A program made the translations under genes and the position numbers. The notes under the pieces were generated by a model that was not told the DNA's origin, ran no database searches, and was given only the letters and a program-made list of their open reading frames with translations. Source: an uncultured Glaciecola sp. (GTDB lineage: Bacteria; Pseudomonadota; Gammaproteobacteria; Enterobacterales; Alteromonadaceae). Taken from it: a stretch of 64,000 bases of DNA. Where the stretch lies: assembly GCF_937770335.1 (NCBI RefSeq), contig NZ_CALJHY010000001.1:248001-312000 (forward strand), in the 5' to 3' direction. Position 1 is the stretch's first letter; each line of letters begins with the position of its first letter. This document shows, one piece after another, positions 52,839 through 62,381 of this stretch.

Positions 52839-52857
52839 AGCCTTCCTAAAGGAGGCT
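52839..52857 (-). terminator. Possible terminator of the DUF3185 gene
   Basis: On the minus strand AGCCTCC and GGAAGGCT pair around a TTTA loop with one bulged base. The hairpin overlaps the DUF3185 stop codon and is followed by a weak TTTGAT tract. Confidence 0.45.
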
Positions 52858-53047
52858 ATTTCAGCCTGAAAATGCCAATCACCAGACAAATGGCGCCGCC
52901 AATTAAGCCTAACCACGCCTCAATAGGAGTATCTCCGCTAAAAGCGCGTCCAATTTGTGACCCCGCAGAGTCGTAAATATCGTATCCCCAAAAACATAAA
53001 GCCGTTCCTAATATAATCAAGATGATACCAAGCAGTTTATTATTCAT
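52856..53047 (-). CDS. DUF3185 family small membrane protein
   Basis: This 63-residue protein has two membrane helices (about 4-24 and 43-61) joined by a polar loop, GYDIYDSAGSQIGRAFSGDT, which is the family's recognisable feature. Its function is unknown. It follows dbpA by 67 bp on the same strand and may share its transcript. Confidence 0.82.
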   Translation of the reverse strand: MNNKLLGIILIILGTALCFWGYDIYDSAGSQIGRAFSGDTPIEAWLGLIGGAICLVIGIFRLK

Positions 53048-53114
53048 TATAATCTCTTTTTATTATTCTCTAAATTTGGTTAGCCAAGTCACTCTAATCT
53101 ATAACAGCGTTCAG

Positions 53115-54527
53115 TTAGAGCTTTCTAGCCTTAAAACGCTTCCCTTTAATGCGCCGCTCGCGAAACTGATTCAATGCACGCTTTACGCTTCTGGCTTTTA
53201 TCGCAATATAAGTATTACGAGCAGAAATAGAAATTTTACCTATATCTTCACCCGGTACTTCTGCCTCTTTAGTTAACGCGCCTAAAATGTCTCCAGCGCG
53301 TAATTTGTCGCGTTTACCGCCATCCACCGCGATACAAACAAATTCAGGCTCTCTTATGCGGTTTGCGTGAAAGCGCACACCTTGAATATGAAGTTTGCTA
53401 ATTTTCGCATCAGTTTTTGCTGCTATCTCATCTAGCCTGCGTTCTTCGGCATCATCAATTAACGTAATTGCTAAGCCTTTTTCTTCCGCTCGTCCAGTGC
53501 GTCCAATCCGATGCGTGTGAGTATCGATGTCTTCGCTGACTCTGTGGTTGATGATTAAATCAACACGTTCAATGTCTAGTCCGCGCGCGGCAACATCAGT
53601 CGCCACTAACACGCTGACCGTTTTATTCGCAAATCTGGCGAGTACTTGGCTACGTTCCGACTGCTCTAAATCACCATGCAAACCGACAGCAGCGAATCCC
53701 ATTTGGTATAACTCTTCACTCAGTTCTCTGGTTTCACGTCTTGTACGGCAAAATACAATAGTCGACTCGATTTGATGATGAGTAAGCAGAGCTGCCACCG
53801 CCTGAGTACGATGCTCGTTACTAATTCGATAAGCTTGTTGTTCTATATTTGGCGCTGATTGGCCATCTTCAACCTTGATGATTTTTGCGTTACGTTGGTA
53901 TTGATCGGTAATACTTTTTATTTGCTCTGGGAAGGTAGCGGAAAATAACAACGTTTGTCTTGTTGCAGCTGAGGCTGTTTGTGAAAGATGATGCATAACC
54001 ACCCGCATCTCGTCTTCAAAACCCATATCAAGCATGCGGTCAGCTTCATCGAGAACAAAGCAATTTACTTTTTTTAAGCTTAATGTGCGCTTGCCAATAT
54101 GGTCCATAATACGGCCTGGTGTGCCAACCACAACATTAGCACCGTAGCGTAATGATATTATTTGCGGGCCCATCGGCATTCCACCTACTAACGCCACCAC
54201 TTTTAAATTAGACATCCGCTTGGCCAATATACGAATTTGCTCAGCTACCTGTTCGGCTAATTCGCGTGTTGGGCACATAATGAGCGCTTGCGGATTTTTA
54301 GCTTCGATATCGATTTTGCTTAGCAACGCTAATCCAAACGCAAGTGTTTTACCACTGCCGGTTTTGGCTTGTACAGCAACGTCAGCGCCTGCCAATACAT
54401 CAGGTAAGCACGCCTGTTGAGTTTGTGTCATTTGCGTAAACTCTAAGGCATTTAAGGCTTCCATCAAAGGTTCTGATAAACCTAAGCTAGAAAAGGAAGT
54501 TGCGCTATTTGCAGCAGTTGATGTCAT
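53115..54527 (-). CDS. dbpA: ATP-dependent RNA helicase DbpA
   Basis: DbpA is a DEAD-box helicase that acts in 50S assembly, recruited to hairpin 92 of 23S rRNA. From the ATG at 54527 the product is 470 residues. The helicase core has [27 protein letters not shown] and HRIGRTGR motifs, and the C-terminal DbpA RNA-binding domain follows (about 395-468). An in-frame ATG at 54539 would add four residues; I prefer 54527 because it forms an ATGA overlap with the pyrC stop and has a GGAAA element upstream. Confidence 0.94.
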   Translation of the reverse strand: MTSTAANSATSFSSLGLSEPLMEALNALEFTQMTQTQQACLPDVLAGADVAVQAKTGSGKTLAFGLALLSKIDIEAKNPQALIMCPTRELAEQVAEQIRILAKRMSNLKVVALVGGMPMGPQIISLRYGANVVVGTPGRIMDHIGKRTLSLKKVNCFVLDEADRMLDMGFEDEMRVVMHHLSQTASAATRQTLLFSATFPEQIKSITDQYQRNAKIIKVEDGQSAPNIEQQAYRISNEHRTQAVAALLTHHQIESTIVFCRTRRETRELSEELYQMGFAAVGLHGDLEQSERSQVLARFANKTVSVLVATDVAARGLDIERVDLIINHRVSEDIDTHTHRIGRTGRAEEKGLAITLIDDAEERRLDEIAAKTDAKISKLHIQGVRFHANRIREPEFVCIAVDGGKRDKLRAGDILGALTKEAEVPGEDIGKISISARNTYIAIKARSVKRALNQFRERRIKGKRFKARKL

Positions 54528-55570
54528 GCTAATTTCCATTGTAGAGTTTCACCAGCAAAAAATGGCACGATTTCATCGTCTACGCCATCGTTTGTGGGTA
54601 ATTTGATATTACTAGGAACTTCCCAGCTTTGTTTGTTGAGTGTGATTGTGCCTTTATTGCGCGGCAGCCCATAAAAATCAGGACCAAAATGGCTGGCAAA
54701 ACCTTCTAGTTTTTCAATAACACCTAAATCTTCAAACACCTTGGCATATAATTCAATCGCACTCCATGCACTGTAGCAACCAGCGCAGCCACAGGCGTTT
54801 TCTTTTTTATGCTTTTCATGCGGTGCAGAATCAGTGCCTAAAAAGAATTTTTTTGAACCTGATGCGACAACTTGTCTTAATGCTTGTTGATGAATATTAC
54901 GTTTTAACACGGGTAAGCAATAATTATGCGGACGCAAACCACCTATAAATAAATCGTTACGATTGAGTAACAAATGCTGAGGAGTTATGGTCGCTGCCAC
55001 ATTATCTGAAGACTCGAGCACAAAGTCGACTGCTTCTTTCGTAGTAATATGTTCAAAAACAACCTTCAAGTTTGGAAAATCGTTTACGATGTCACGTAAA
55101 TAAGTCTCGATAAACGCTTTTTCGCGATCAAAGATATCGATATGTGTTTCGGTGACTTCACCGTGAATAAGCAACAACATACCCACTTCTTGCATCGCTT
55201 CAAAAACAGGGTATAGGGTCTTTATTCCCTTTACAGCAGCATCAGAATTAGTTGTCGCCCCAGCTGGGTAAAGTTTGGATGCGACAATGCCTGCATCTTT
55301 GGCATTTTTGATTTCTTGTGTGGAAGTTTGATTAGTCAGGAACAACGTCACCAGTGGCTCAAATTCAATACCCGGAGGCACTGCATCTAAAATACGTTGT
55401 TTGTAATCTAATGCCATTTGAGTTGTCGTGACAGGGGGCACCAAATTAGGCATAGCGATAGCGCGTTTAAAACAACGAGCTGTTGCAGGTACAGTTTCTT
55501 TGAGCATTTCGCCATCACGAAAATGCAAATGCCAATCGTCTGGGGTTTGTATAGTAAGCGTTGTCGTCAT
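54524..55570 (-). CDS. pyrC: Dihydroorotase PyrC
   Basis: PyrC cyclises carbamoyl aspartate to dihydroorotate in pyrimidine synthesis. The start is set at 55570 ([19 protein letters not shown]), preceded by GGTGGA at the right spacing; an upstream ATG at 55597 would add nine residues unlike other PyrC proteins. The HLH metal motif, the carbamylated lysine region [12 protein letters not shown], and the DSAPH motif are present. The 348-residue length equals E. coli PyrC. It overlaps dbpA by four bases. Confidence 0.95.
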   Translation of the reverse strand: MTTTLTIQTPDDWHLHFRDGEMLKETVPATARCFKRAIAMPNLVPPVTTTQMALDYKQRILDAVPPGIEFEPLVTLFLTNQTSTQEIKNAKDAGIVASKLYPAGATTNSDAAVKGIKTLYPVFEAMQEVGMLLLIHGEVTETHIDIFDREKAFIETYLRDIVNDFPNLKVVFEHITTKEAVDFVLESSDNVAATITPQHLLLNRNDLFIGGLRPHNYCLPVLKRNIHQQALRQVVASGSKKFFLGTDSAPHEKHKKENACGCAGCYSAWSAIELYAKVFEDLGVIEKLEGFASHFGPDFYGLPRNKGTITLNKQSWEVPSNIKLPTNDGVDDEIVPFFAGETLQWKLA

Positions 55571-55942
55571 GCCAAGTCCACCGTGCATAAGAGCCAAAAT
55601 TAGAGGTCAAAATTTATGCTGCATATTATGCCTTATTTGGGACCTAAACGGGCAAAAAAACCACGTTAATTAATCACAATTCTAGTTTTTTAAACTATTT
55701 AAAGGCGTTAAGCTTATTTTTGCTATGAATAAGGGGGTATCTTCCTTGCCATAAGCGACGCATTCTTGGATTATACGTTTTAATCAAGTATGCCCAAAGT
55801 ACTCAAGTGAATGACAACAAATACAAATGTTGAATAAACCTGAAAGAAGCACTAACAAAATGAAAGAAAAAAGGATAATCTTGGTCATATTAAAAATCAT
55901 CTTTATCAACAAGATAGTTCAACTTCAAAAACATTGAGATTC
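55571..55942. other. Divergent spacer pyrC / acyltransferase
   Basis: This 372-bp region separates divergent genes and must hold both promoters. I see no PurR-like palindrome, leader hairpin or strong promoter. A possible 25-codon frame near 55861 lacks other support. Confidence 0.4.
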
Positions 55943-57688
55943 ATGCAGCGCGCCATTAGTATTCGTAACATCTCTCCAGAGTCCAACTTTGGTAACAAGG
56001 TCCTTATCTGGTTTCTTGATCGCCTGCTTGGCATCAAAAAAATGGATGCACTCTACCGAAAGCATAAAATGCAGGGCTTGAGCAAAGAAGATTTTTCAGA
56101 TCGACTCATCCAAATACTTGAACTAGACATTCGAGGCAAAGAGGAATTGCAACGAAAAATCCCTAAAACCGGCCCGATAGTCATTGCTAGTAATCATCCA
56201 TTCGGTGGTATAGAGGGCGTTATATTAGCGCGCATAATTGGCGAAGTTCGCCCCGACTTGAAAGTACTTGCCAATAAAGGACTCGGGATTTTCAAGGAGA
56301 TTTCAGACTACTTTATTTTTACGAACCCTCTGTCTCCAAACGATCCCAAAAATGGTCCTTCGTTGCGTCAATGTGTCAAACACGTTCAATCACAAGGCGC
56401 TTTACTCATTTTCCCTGCGGGCAAAGTGTCTTATTATCAAAAGGCTAAGTCAGGTATCAGTGAGCACCTTTGGAATAAACTGGTTGGCCGCTTGGTAAGC
56501 ATTGACCAGTGTCAATACGTTCCTATTTTCATCAATGGTAAAAATAGCCCTGCCTTTTATCGAATTGAGAAAGTGTATTTTAAGCTAAGAATGCTCTTAT
56601 TAGGTCGTGAATTGCTTAATAAAACAGGTGCTAAAATTGTCATTAATACCGGCCGTGCCATTAAAGAAAAACAGTTCGACAAACAGCTAAATCATACCGA
56701 TAAAGCGATGCTATGCAGAGCATTAAGTTATGCTCAAGAGCAAAGTTGGCGGTATCAATGGCCTGCTGATGCAGTGATTGGGCAATTACCCATTATTGAA
56801 GAAATTAAAACAGAACGATTAGTCACCGAAGTTGATGCTCTACCAAGTGGTCAGTTGTTACTTCAAAATAGAGATTATTCGGTTTATTTCGGCTATCAAT
56901 CGCAGCTTCCCGGGGTCGTTCAGGAAATTACTCGATTGCGCGAAATCGTTTTTCGAATGCATAATGAAGGCAGCGGGCAACCTGTAGATACTGATGAATT
57001 TGACGCAACCTACACTCACCTTTTTATCATCAAAAATGTGGGGCATAAAATAGTCGGCGCATATCGAATTGGATTCACAGACAAGTTAACTGAGAAACAG
57101 GGGCCCGCTGGCCTGTATTTACAAAAGATGTTTAACTTCAAACCCAGCTTTGCAAATCAACAAGGTCCCTGCATGGAAATGGGTCGCTCATTTTTAATCC
57201 CTGAAATGCAAGGTTCATATCAAGGTTTGCTATTGCTTTGGAAAGGTATTGGCAGACTTGCCGCTAAGTTCCCACAATATCGAACGCTGTATGGAACGGT
57301 ATCAATTAGCAAGTTATTTGACCCTCGCAGTGTAAAACTGATCGCGCAAGCCTTTATAGATGACAAAAGCGCGACTCAAGTAGAACCGGTAAATTCATTT
57401 GAATTTAATAGCCATGGAGAAATAGACGACATAGCGACGAAAATTAATTTACGAGAGCAGTTGTCTGCATTTTTAACCAGTATTGAAGATGATGGAAAAG
57501 ACATTCCAGTTTTGGCGCGTCAATATCTAAAAATGGGCGCTAAATTTCATGCCTTAGGCATTGATAAGAGTTTCAATCACACCCCAGGTTTATTACTCAG
57601 TGTCCATTTTCCAAGTGCTCCAGAGAAGTTATTAAAATTGTATGTCGGGGAAAACTACAAGGCTTATCGCGATTGGGACGCCAGTTAA
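55943..57688 (+). CDS. Two-domain acyltransferase, OlsF-like (ornithine-lipid synthase type)
   Basis: The 581-residue product joins a PlsC/OlsA-like lysophospholipid acyltransferase domain (about 60-270) to a GNAT-type OlsB-like N-acyltransferase domain (about 300-500). The first contains ASNHPFGGIEG and FPAGKVS; the second contains the AYRIGF and CMEMGRSFLIPEMQG stretches of the hemolysin/OlsB family. This architecture matches OlsF, which makes acyl-ornithine membrane lipids in one polypeptide. The start is the ATG at 55943; a TTG three codons upstream is possible. Lipid product not provable from sequence. Confidence 0.78.
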   Translation: MQRAISIRNISPESNFGNKVLIWFLDRLLGIKKMDALYRKHKMQGLSKEDFSDRLIQILELDIRGKEELQRKIPKTGPIVIASNHPFGGIEGVILARIIGEVRPDLKVLANKGLGIFKEISDYFIFTNPLSPNDPKNGPSLRQCVKHVQSQGALLIFPAGKVSYYQKAKSGISEHLWNKLVGRLVSIDQCQYVPIFINGKNSPAFYRIEKVYFKLRMLLLGRELLNKTGAKIVINTGRAIKEKQFDKQLNHTDKAMLCRALSYAQEQSWRYQWPADAVIGQLPIIEEIKTERLVTEVDALPSGQLLLQNRDYSVYFGYQSQLPGVVQEITRLREIVFRMHNEGSGQPVDTDEFDATYTHLFIIKNVGHKIVGAYRIGFTDKLTEKQGPAGLYLQKMFNFKPSFANQQGPCMEMGRSFLIPEMQGSYQGLLLLWKGIGRLAAKFPQYRTLYGTVSISKLFDPRSVKLIAQAFIDDKSATQVEPVNSFEFNSHGEIDDIATKINLREQLSAFLTSIEDDGKDIPVLARQYLKMGAKFHALGIDKSFNHTPGLLLSVHFPSAPEKLLKLYVGENYKAYRDWDAS

Positions 57689-57740
57689 TCAAGCTAAAAA
57701 AACTGCGCCGGGCTATATACTAGGCTCTTATCAAAATACT

Positions 57741-57765
57741 AAGAGCCGCATCAGTGCGGCGTCTT
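57741..57765. terminator. Hairpin between convergent genes
   Basis: A GCCGCA/TGCGGC stem with a TCAG loop, extended by AAGA/TCTT after a mismatch, lies between the acyltransferase and PhnA genes. The T tract is short. Confidence 0.55.
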
Positions 57766-57788
57766 AATCAAATTATGCTGGGGCCTGA

Positions 57789-58352
57789 TTAGTTCTTTTT
57801 AGTATACGCCGCGATAATGACAATTCGCTGGCCATTTACTTTACCTTCAATATGCAAAGGGTTATCACTAAGACCAATGTTTCGCACAGGGGTGCCTCGT
57901 TTAGCGGTAAAATTAGCTCCCTTCACATCTAAGTCTTTAATAATAGTAACAGCATCACCGGCAGCTAGCACCACACCGTTAACATCAAGTGTTGCCTCAC
58001 GATCATCCGCTACGCCTGCGTCTGCCCATGCTTTGGTTTCTTCATCCACATAAAGCATATCGAGTGCATCTTGCGCCCAAGACTCAGAGCTACATTTATG
58101 TAGCAAACGATAGGACAATACCTGCACTGCTGGAACCAACGACCACATCGAGTCGTTTAAACAACGCCAATGCTTCAGATCCAACTCAGTACTTTCTTGT
58201 ATTTGCTCGGAACATGTAGTGCAGATTAAGACGGCACAATTAGCGGTTTCATCTGGTGATTGAGGTATTGGATAAACAGATAAATTGTCGGCACTTGTAC
58301 AAAGCTCGCATTTGGTATCACTGCGATTGTGTAAGGTAGTTTCTATAGACAT
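57789..58352 (-). CDS. PhnA-domain protein (YjdM-like)
   Basis: The 187-residue protein has an N-terminal zinc-ribbon-like region with CELC and ICTTC pairs (about 15-50) and a C-terminal PhnA beta domain (about 120-187, DAVTIIKDLDVKG, KRGTPVRNIGL). Despite the name, PhnA/YjdM proteins are not the phosphonoacetate hydrolase, and their function is unclear. It is the long, roughly 190-residue form. It lies 69 bp downstream of the DinB-like gene on the same strand. Confidence 0.85.
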   Translation of the reverse strand: MSIETTLHNRSDTKCELCTSADNLSVYPIPQSPDETANCAVLICTTCSEQIQESTELDLKHWRCLNDSMWSLVPAVQVLSYRLLHKCSSESWAQDALDMLYVDEETKAWADAGVADDREATLDVNGVVLAAGDAVTIIKDLDVKGANFTAKRGTPVRNIGLSDNPLHIEGKVNGQRIVIIAAYTKKN

Positions 58353-58421
58353 GTCTTAAAGCTAAATTGAGTACATTTGTGCGCATAATAACACACAAAA
58401 ATAATGTGGATTTAGTAAAGT

Positions 58422-58928
58422 TTAAGCGGAACGAGTTATATATTTGACTGTAGCTGGGGCATAGCCAAAGAATTCGGCTAAGGCTTTGCCTTGCATATTT
58501 CGAATAATACGAATTAACGCATAATGATGAATAGCGTGACTCGCCACAAATACAAGCTCCCTCTCTAGCGTTGATTCGCAGGCTGTCGATTTAGTATGAC
58601 TTATATCGATGTCTGTAATTACTTGCACACGCTGGTTTAGCAACTCAGAGCTACAAATTTCGTTTAACCATGCCTTTATGCTTTCACATTCTGCAATAGC
58701 CGATTTCGGAAACTGCTCAACATCACCATGTCGGTTGCGCTTATTGTAGTTGACTTCACCACTAGTGCTTGCTGGTTTTAACGCTAGGAAATGATCAACA
58801 ATGTGACGGACATGAACACCAATACTACTTGAAAAATGAGGGGCCAATACTTCTTGGTAATCGTCTAGACTAATGTCGTCAAGTAAGCCAATTGCTTGCT
58901 CTATTACATCTATATAACTATTTGACAT
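58422..58928 (-). CDS. DinB-family four-helix protein
   Basis: The 168-residue protein resembles the DinB/YfiT superfamily of metal-binding four-helix bundles. Candidate metal histidines are in VHVRHIVDHFL (about 35-45) and SHAIHHYALIRI (about 128-140). Members include thiol-dependent transferases; the activity here is unknown. It is probably co-transcribed with the downstream PhnA-type gene. Confidence 0.75.
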   Translation of the reverse strand: MSNSYIDVIEQAIGLLDDISLDDYQEVLAPHFSSSIGVHVRHIVDHFLALKPASTSGEVNYNKRNRHGDVEQFPKSAIAECESIKAWLNEICSSELLNQRVQVITDIDISHTKSTACESTLERELVFVASHAIHHYALIRIIRNMQGKALAEFFGYAPATVKYITRSA

Positions 58929-59338
58929 CTTATCCCTTTCACTTTTTAGTGCTTATCGTTGTATGCTGCAAATTTTGATTCATTCGTTAAATGTTACTCG
59001 CCTATTGTAGACCCTAGACTACTATAAATTATTTCATTTTTATTATATTTATCTAAAACTCATTAAAAAATTGCATTTTTAAGACTCAAAATCCAATTTT
59101 CTTATCAATTGAAGACCAAACAATCATTTCGTCATAAATTAAGGTCATGATCACCAAAAGAGTGATTTCAACATTTTTACGCACTTAAGCTTTGCTAATT
59201 TATCCCGAATCTCTAAACTGTTGTAAAAATAAAACACTAACCGTTCAATAATGAAAACATAAATGCGCAAACGTTTTCATTTATAAGCATTGCACGATTG
59301 CTGTTACCTTTATCTAACTATTTGCAGAGATTTACAAG
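58929..59338. other. Divergent spacer DinB-like / aldo-keto reductase
   Basis: This 410-bp AT-rich spacer must hold the promoters of both flanking genes. Apart from the inverted repeat at 59250-59281, listed separately, I see no gene or structured element. Confidence 0.4.
59250..59281. promoter_or_regulatory. Inverted repeat operator candidate upstream of the reductase
   Basis: AATGAAAAC (59250-59258) and GTTTTCATT (59273-59281) form a 9-bp inverted repeat with 14 bp between. The right half sits in AAACGTTTTCA, close to the TGAAAACGTTTTCA-type sites of LacI-family sugar regulators. It lies 57 bp before the reductase start. Confidence 0.5.
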
Positions 59339-60310
59339 ATGACTGAAATTCCTATTCATGAATACTACCCTCAAGCTAGCCAGATTGTTTATGGTTGCAT
59401 GGGTTTAGGTGGAGGATGGAGCGAAGCTCCCACAGAAGAAAAAGACGTGAAACAAGCACAACACATTATTGAAACGTGCCTTGAAAACAAAATTAATACA
59501 TTTGATTTAGCCGACATTTATACTTTTGGTAAGGCTGAAGAAGTTTTTGGTCAAGTGTTGAAAGCAACGCCCTCATTGCGTAAAAATATCGTTTTGCAAA
59601 CAAAAGTGGGCATTAAGCTCACACCAACACATGAAGTAAAGCAGTATGACTTATCGCCAGCATGGATAGCATCAGCGCTACATAGCAGTTTGAAACGCCT
59701 GCACTCTGAAAACGTAGATATTTTATTTCTGCATCGTCCAGACCCCTTGATGGACCTTGATGATTCAGCAGAAGCTTTGGAGAAACTGCACAAACAGGGT
59801 AAGTTTTCTCACCTGGCGGTTTCGAATATGCATGCAGGTCAGATCGCATGGCTGCAGTCAGCAATTTCAGTTCCTATCATTGCGAATCAATTACAAATGA
59901 GTTTGCAGCACGCAGACTTTGTTGAAGAAAGTATAACGACCAACATGAAAGAAGGTTGTGATAGCGGATTTCCGCGAGGGACAATGGAGTTTTGTGAACA
60001 ACAAAATATACAACTGCAAGCATGGTCGCCACTTGCAAAAGGTCTTTTCACAGGAAACCCAAGTGACAACCCAACAAAGACTGAGCTAGCAACAACAAAG
60101 TTATTAACCCAACTTGCTAATCGCTATTCAAGTAATCCAAACGCAATATTACTAGCTTGGTTATTAAAGCATCCAATTAATATTCAACCCGTTATTGGGA
60201 CTACTCATGTGAAGCGAATTGTAGAGTGCGCACAGGCTAGTAAAGTGGATTTATCGAGAGACGATTGGTATTTACTTTTCGAAACTGCGCGTGGGCGAGA
60301 AGTCCCTTAA
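59339..60310 (+). CDS. Aldo/keto reductase (YdhF-like)
   Basis: The 323-residue TIM-barrel protein is an NADPH-dependent aldo/keto reductase. The catalytic tetrad is intact: D56 and Y61 in FDLADIYTFGKAEEVFG, K89 in LQTKVG and H132 in LFLHRPDP. The substrate is unknown. It lies 73 bp upstream of the GH13-like gene on the same strand, behind an inverted-repeat operator candidate. Confidence 0.9.
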   Translation: MTEIPIHEYYPQASQIVYGCMGLGGGWSEAPTEEKDVKQAQHIIETCLENKINTFDLADIYTFGKAEEVFGQVLKATPSLRKNIVLQTKVGIKLTPTHEVKQYDLSPAWIASALHSSLKRLHSENVDILFLHRPDPLMDLDDSAEALEKLHKQGKFSHLAVSNMHAGQIAWLQSAISVPIIANQLQMSLQHADFVEESITTNMKEGCDSGFPRGTMEFCEQQNIQLQAWSPLAKGLFTGNPSDNPTKTELATTKLLTQLANRYSSNPNAILLAWLLKHPINIQPVIGTTHVKRIVECAQASKVDLSRDDWYLLFETARGREVP

Positions 60311-60383
60311 AGATATGAAAGCGTTTATAAAAAAGTCAGCCCCTTTAAATAATTAGAAATGACGATACGGAAGAAAAATTCAT

Positions 60384-62279
60384 ATGGAAGTGCGCAGTTT
60401 GGCTAGCCATCCAATAGTAAAAGGGTTGATACTAGGTTTTGTATTACTTGCGTCAGGCGGTTGTTCAGAGCAACCGTCAACGTCTGCGAAAAGTCTTAAT
60501 GCTGTCGAGGTTACTAAGAATTCGGTGTACTTAACTCGCGATATAAAAAACGATGTTTTTTATTTTGTGATGCTCGACCGTTTTCATAATGGCAACCCGC
60601 AGAATGATAAGAGCGATGCTAGCCGCCCGACTCCCGCTATTGCCCCCGATGAATCCTCCAAATCGACATTTCACGGCGGGGATATTCAGGGTATTCAAGC
60701 TAAATTAGATTACATCCAAAACATGGGGATAACGGCTATTTGGATAGCACCTTTATTACGCAACAATTCAGTGCAAAGCGACGACTCCGATAATCATGGA
60801 ACATTGGCTATCGATTTTACCCACGTGGACCCTAATTTTGGTACAAACGACGATTTACGCAGTTTGATTGGCGCTGCTCACGCACGGGGCATCAAAGTCT
60901 TTTTTGACATTATCACTACCGAAAAAGCTAACGCTAACAAAAATAAAAAATGTCACAATCCAGATAATACAGCCGTTCAAGATGATTGCGTTGGAATTGA
61001 TGACTTAGCGACCTATAGACCACCAGTTGTTGCAGATATAACTCAAAATTTGAAAAATATCATTGATGAATTTAAACCTGATGGATTCGCAATTAACACA
61101 GTAAAAAATGTTGATTTATCTGTTTGGCAGGAAGTTGGACGGATGATCGTCGCTTATGCTAAAACCGTGGGCATTCCTAATTTTCATGTTGTTGGCGAGC
61201 TTAATGATGGTAACCCTGCAGTACTGAGTAAATTCATGACTAAAGGTCAACTTTCCTCAGTAATTGATTTTAGCTTTCACTTTAATCTCAAAGAAAGCTT
61301 GTTTGAGAATAAAGACCTAAATCGACTAGGCCAACTATTCAACAACGATGACTACTACCGAAGTGCCAATTCATCACCCGATTTACTCATGAACCTTCTA
61401 AGTAACCAATATTTGGGCCGTGCAGGTTTTTTTATCAACCACGGTTTAAACAACACTTCAGAAGCCGAAAAACTACAACGAAGTGTGCTAGGTCACGCAT
61501 TTATGTATATGTCGCGCGGCATTCCTGTCATCTACTATGGTGACGAGCAAGGTTTTACTGCCGATGGCGGCAGTATGGATGCCAGCGAAGACATGGACCC
61601 TTCATTGGTTGACGTTTATAACGACAACGCCCTCATTGGTACTCGCCAAACTACAGGGGGTGATAACTTCAATCAAAAACACCCCATTTTTCAGTCGCTA
61701 CAAAAATTCGCAATACTACGCGCAGAACACAAAGCATTGAGAACAGGTGTTCATCAAAGCAGATTAATTGATAATGCTAATAAAATTGTAGCTTTTTCAC
61801 GTATTGATCCTGCTGACAAATTTGAATATTTAGCGATTTTCAATATGGGTATGCAAACACGAAATGTATCAATAAAAGTCGATTCACTAAGTTATTCTAG
61901 CGTATTTGGTAACAAGGCACAGGTAAAGCAAGGCAAATTAACAACGACCTTAGAGCCACTGAGTTTTGTATTATTAAAAGCACAGCAAGTACATAAAGGT
62001 AGTGAAATTTTTGATATTATAATGCCCGGCATATACACAGATAACGAGCGCTTATTCATCCCTTTAAACTTAATATTTGGCGAGCAAAAAGCACTACCTT
62101 TCGCCGAAGTTGATTTTTACTTAGTTGATAAGGATGGCGCAGAATTTTTTATTGCAATGGATAATACACAACCATATAGAGCGATAATAATACCGGAAAT
62201 GCTAACGTCAATGGTACAACTAAAAGTAGTAGTGCGTGATGGCGCTGGCAATGAAATGAGCAAACGCTTCACACTTTAA
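60384..62279 (+). CDS. GH13 alpha-amylase-like lipoprotein, catalytic residues lost (pseudoenzyme)
   Basis: The 631-residue product has a lipoprotein signal (lipobox ASGGC, Cys27) and a GH13 (beta/alpha)8 barrel: FYFVMLDRFHNGNPQND, FHGGDIQGI, GITAIWIAPL, GIPVIYYGDEQGF. The catalytic motifs are altered. Region I DxxxNH reads DIITTE (T179, E180). Region II GFRxDxxKH reads GFAINTVKN, so the nucleophile Asp is N238, the Arg is A236 and the His is N242. Region III keeps E272 (VVGEL). Region IV NHD reads NQY (Y343). The loop between regions I and II is short. The surface is likely to bind glucan or a partner without cleaving. The frame is intact, so this is not random decay. Confidence 0.88.
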   Translation: MEVRSLASHPIVKGLILGFVLLASGGCSEQPSTSAKSLNAVEVTKNSVYLTRDIKNDVFYFVMLDRFHNGNPQNDKSDASRPTPAIAPDESSKSTFHGGDIQGIQAKLDYIQNMGITAIWIAPLLRNNSVQSDDSDNHGTLAIDFTHVDPNFGTNDDLRSLIGAAHARGIKVFFDIITTEKANANKNKKCHNPDNTAVQDDCVGIDDLATYRPPVVADITQNLKNIIDEFKPDGFAINTVKNVDLSVWQEVGRMIVAYAKTVGIPNFHVVGELNDGNPAVLSKFMTKGQLSSVIDFSFHFNLKESLFENKDLNRLGQLFNNDDYYRSANSSPDLLMNLLSNQYLGRAGFFINHGLNNTSEAEKLQRSVLGHAFMYMSRGIPVIYYGDEQGFTADGGSMDASEDMDPSLVDVYNDNALIGTRQTTGGDNFNQKHPIFQSLQKFAILRAEHKALRTGVHQSRLIDNANKIVAFSRIDPADKFEYLAIFNMGMQTRNVSIKVDSLSYSSVFGNKAQVKQGKLTTTLEPLSFVLLKAQQVHKGSEIFDIIMPGIYTDNERLFIPLNLIFGEQKALPFAEVDFYLVDKDGAEFFIAMDNTQPYRAIIIPEMLTSMVQLKVVVRDGAGNEMSKRFTL

Positions 62280-62381
62280 TCGCAGTCATACGTCATATTC
62301 AAAATGTACTTATGACGCTATTACTTTATGTATTGTGTGGCTATATGGACACCAACGAAGTCTGATAACACAGGAATGTTT

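Noticed and set aside
55861..55938. A 25-codon frame starting MKEKRIILV upstream of the acyltransferase gene
   Set aside because: It is very short, has no good ribosome-binding site and runs into the start of the next gene, so it is more likely leader sequence.
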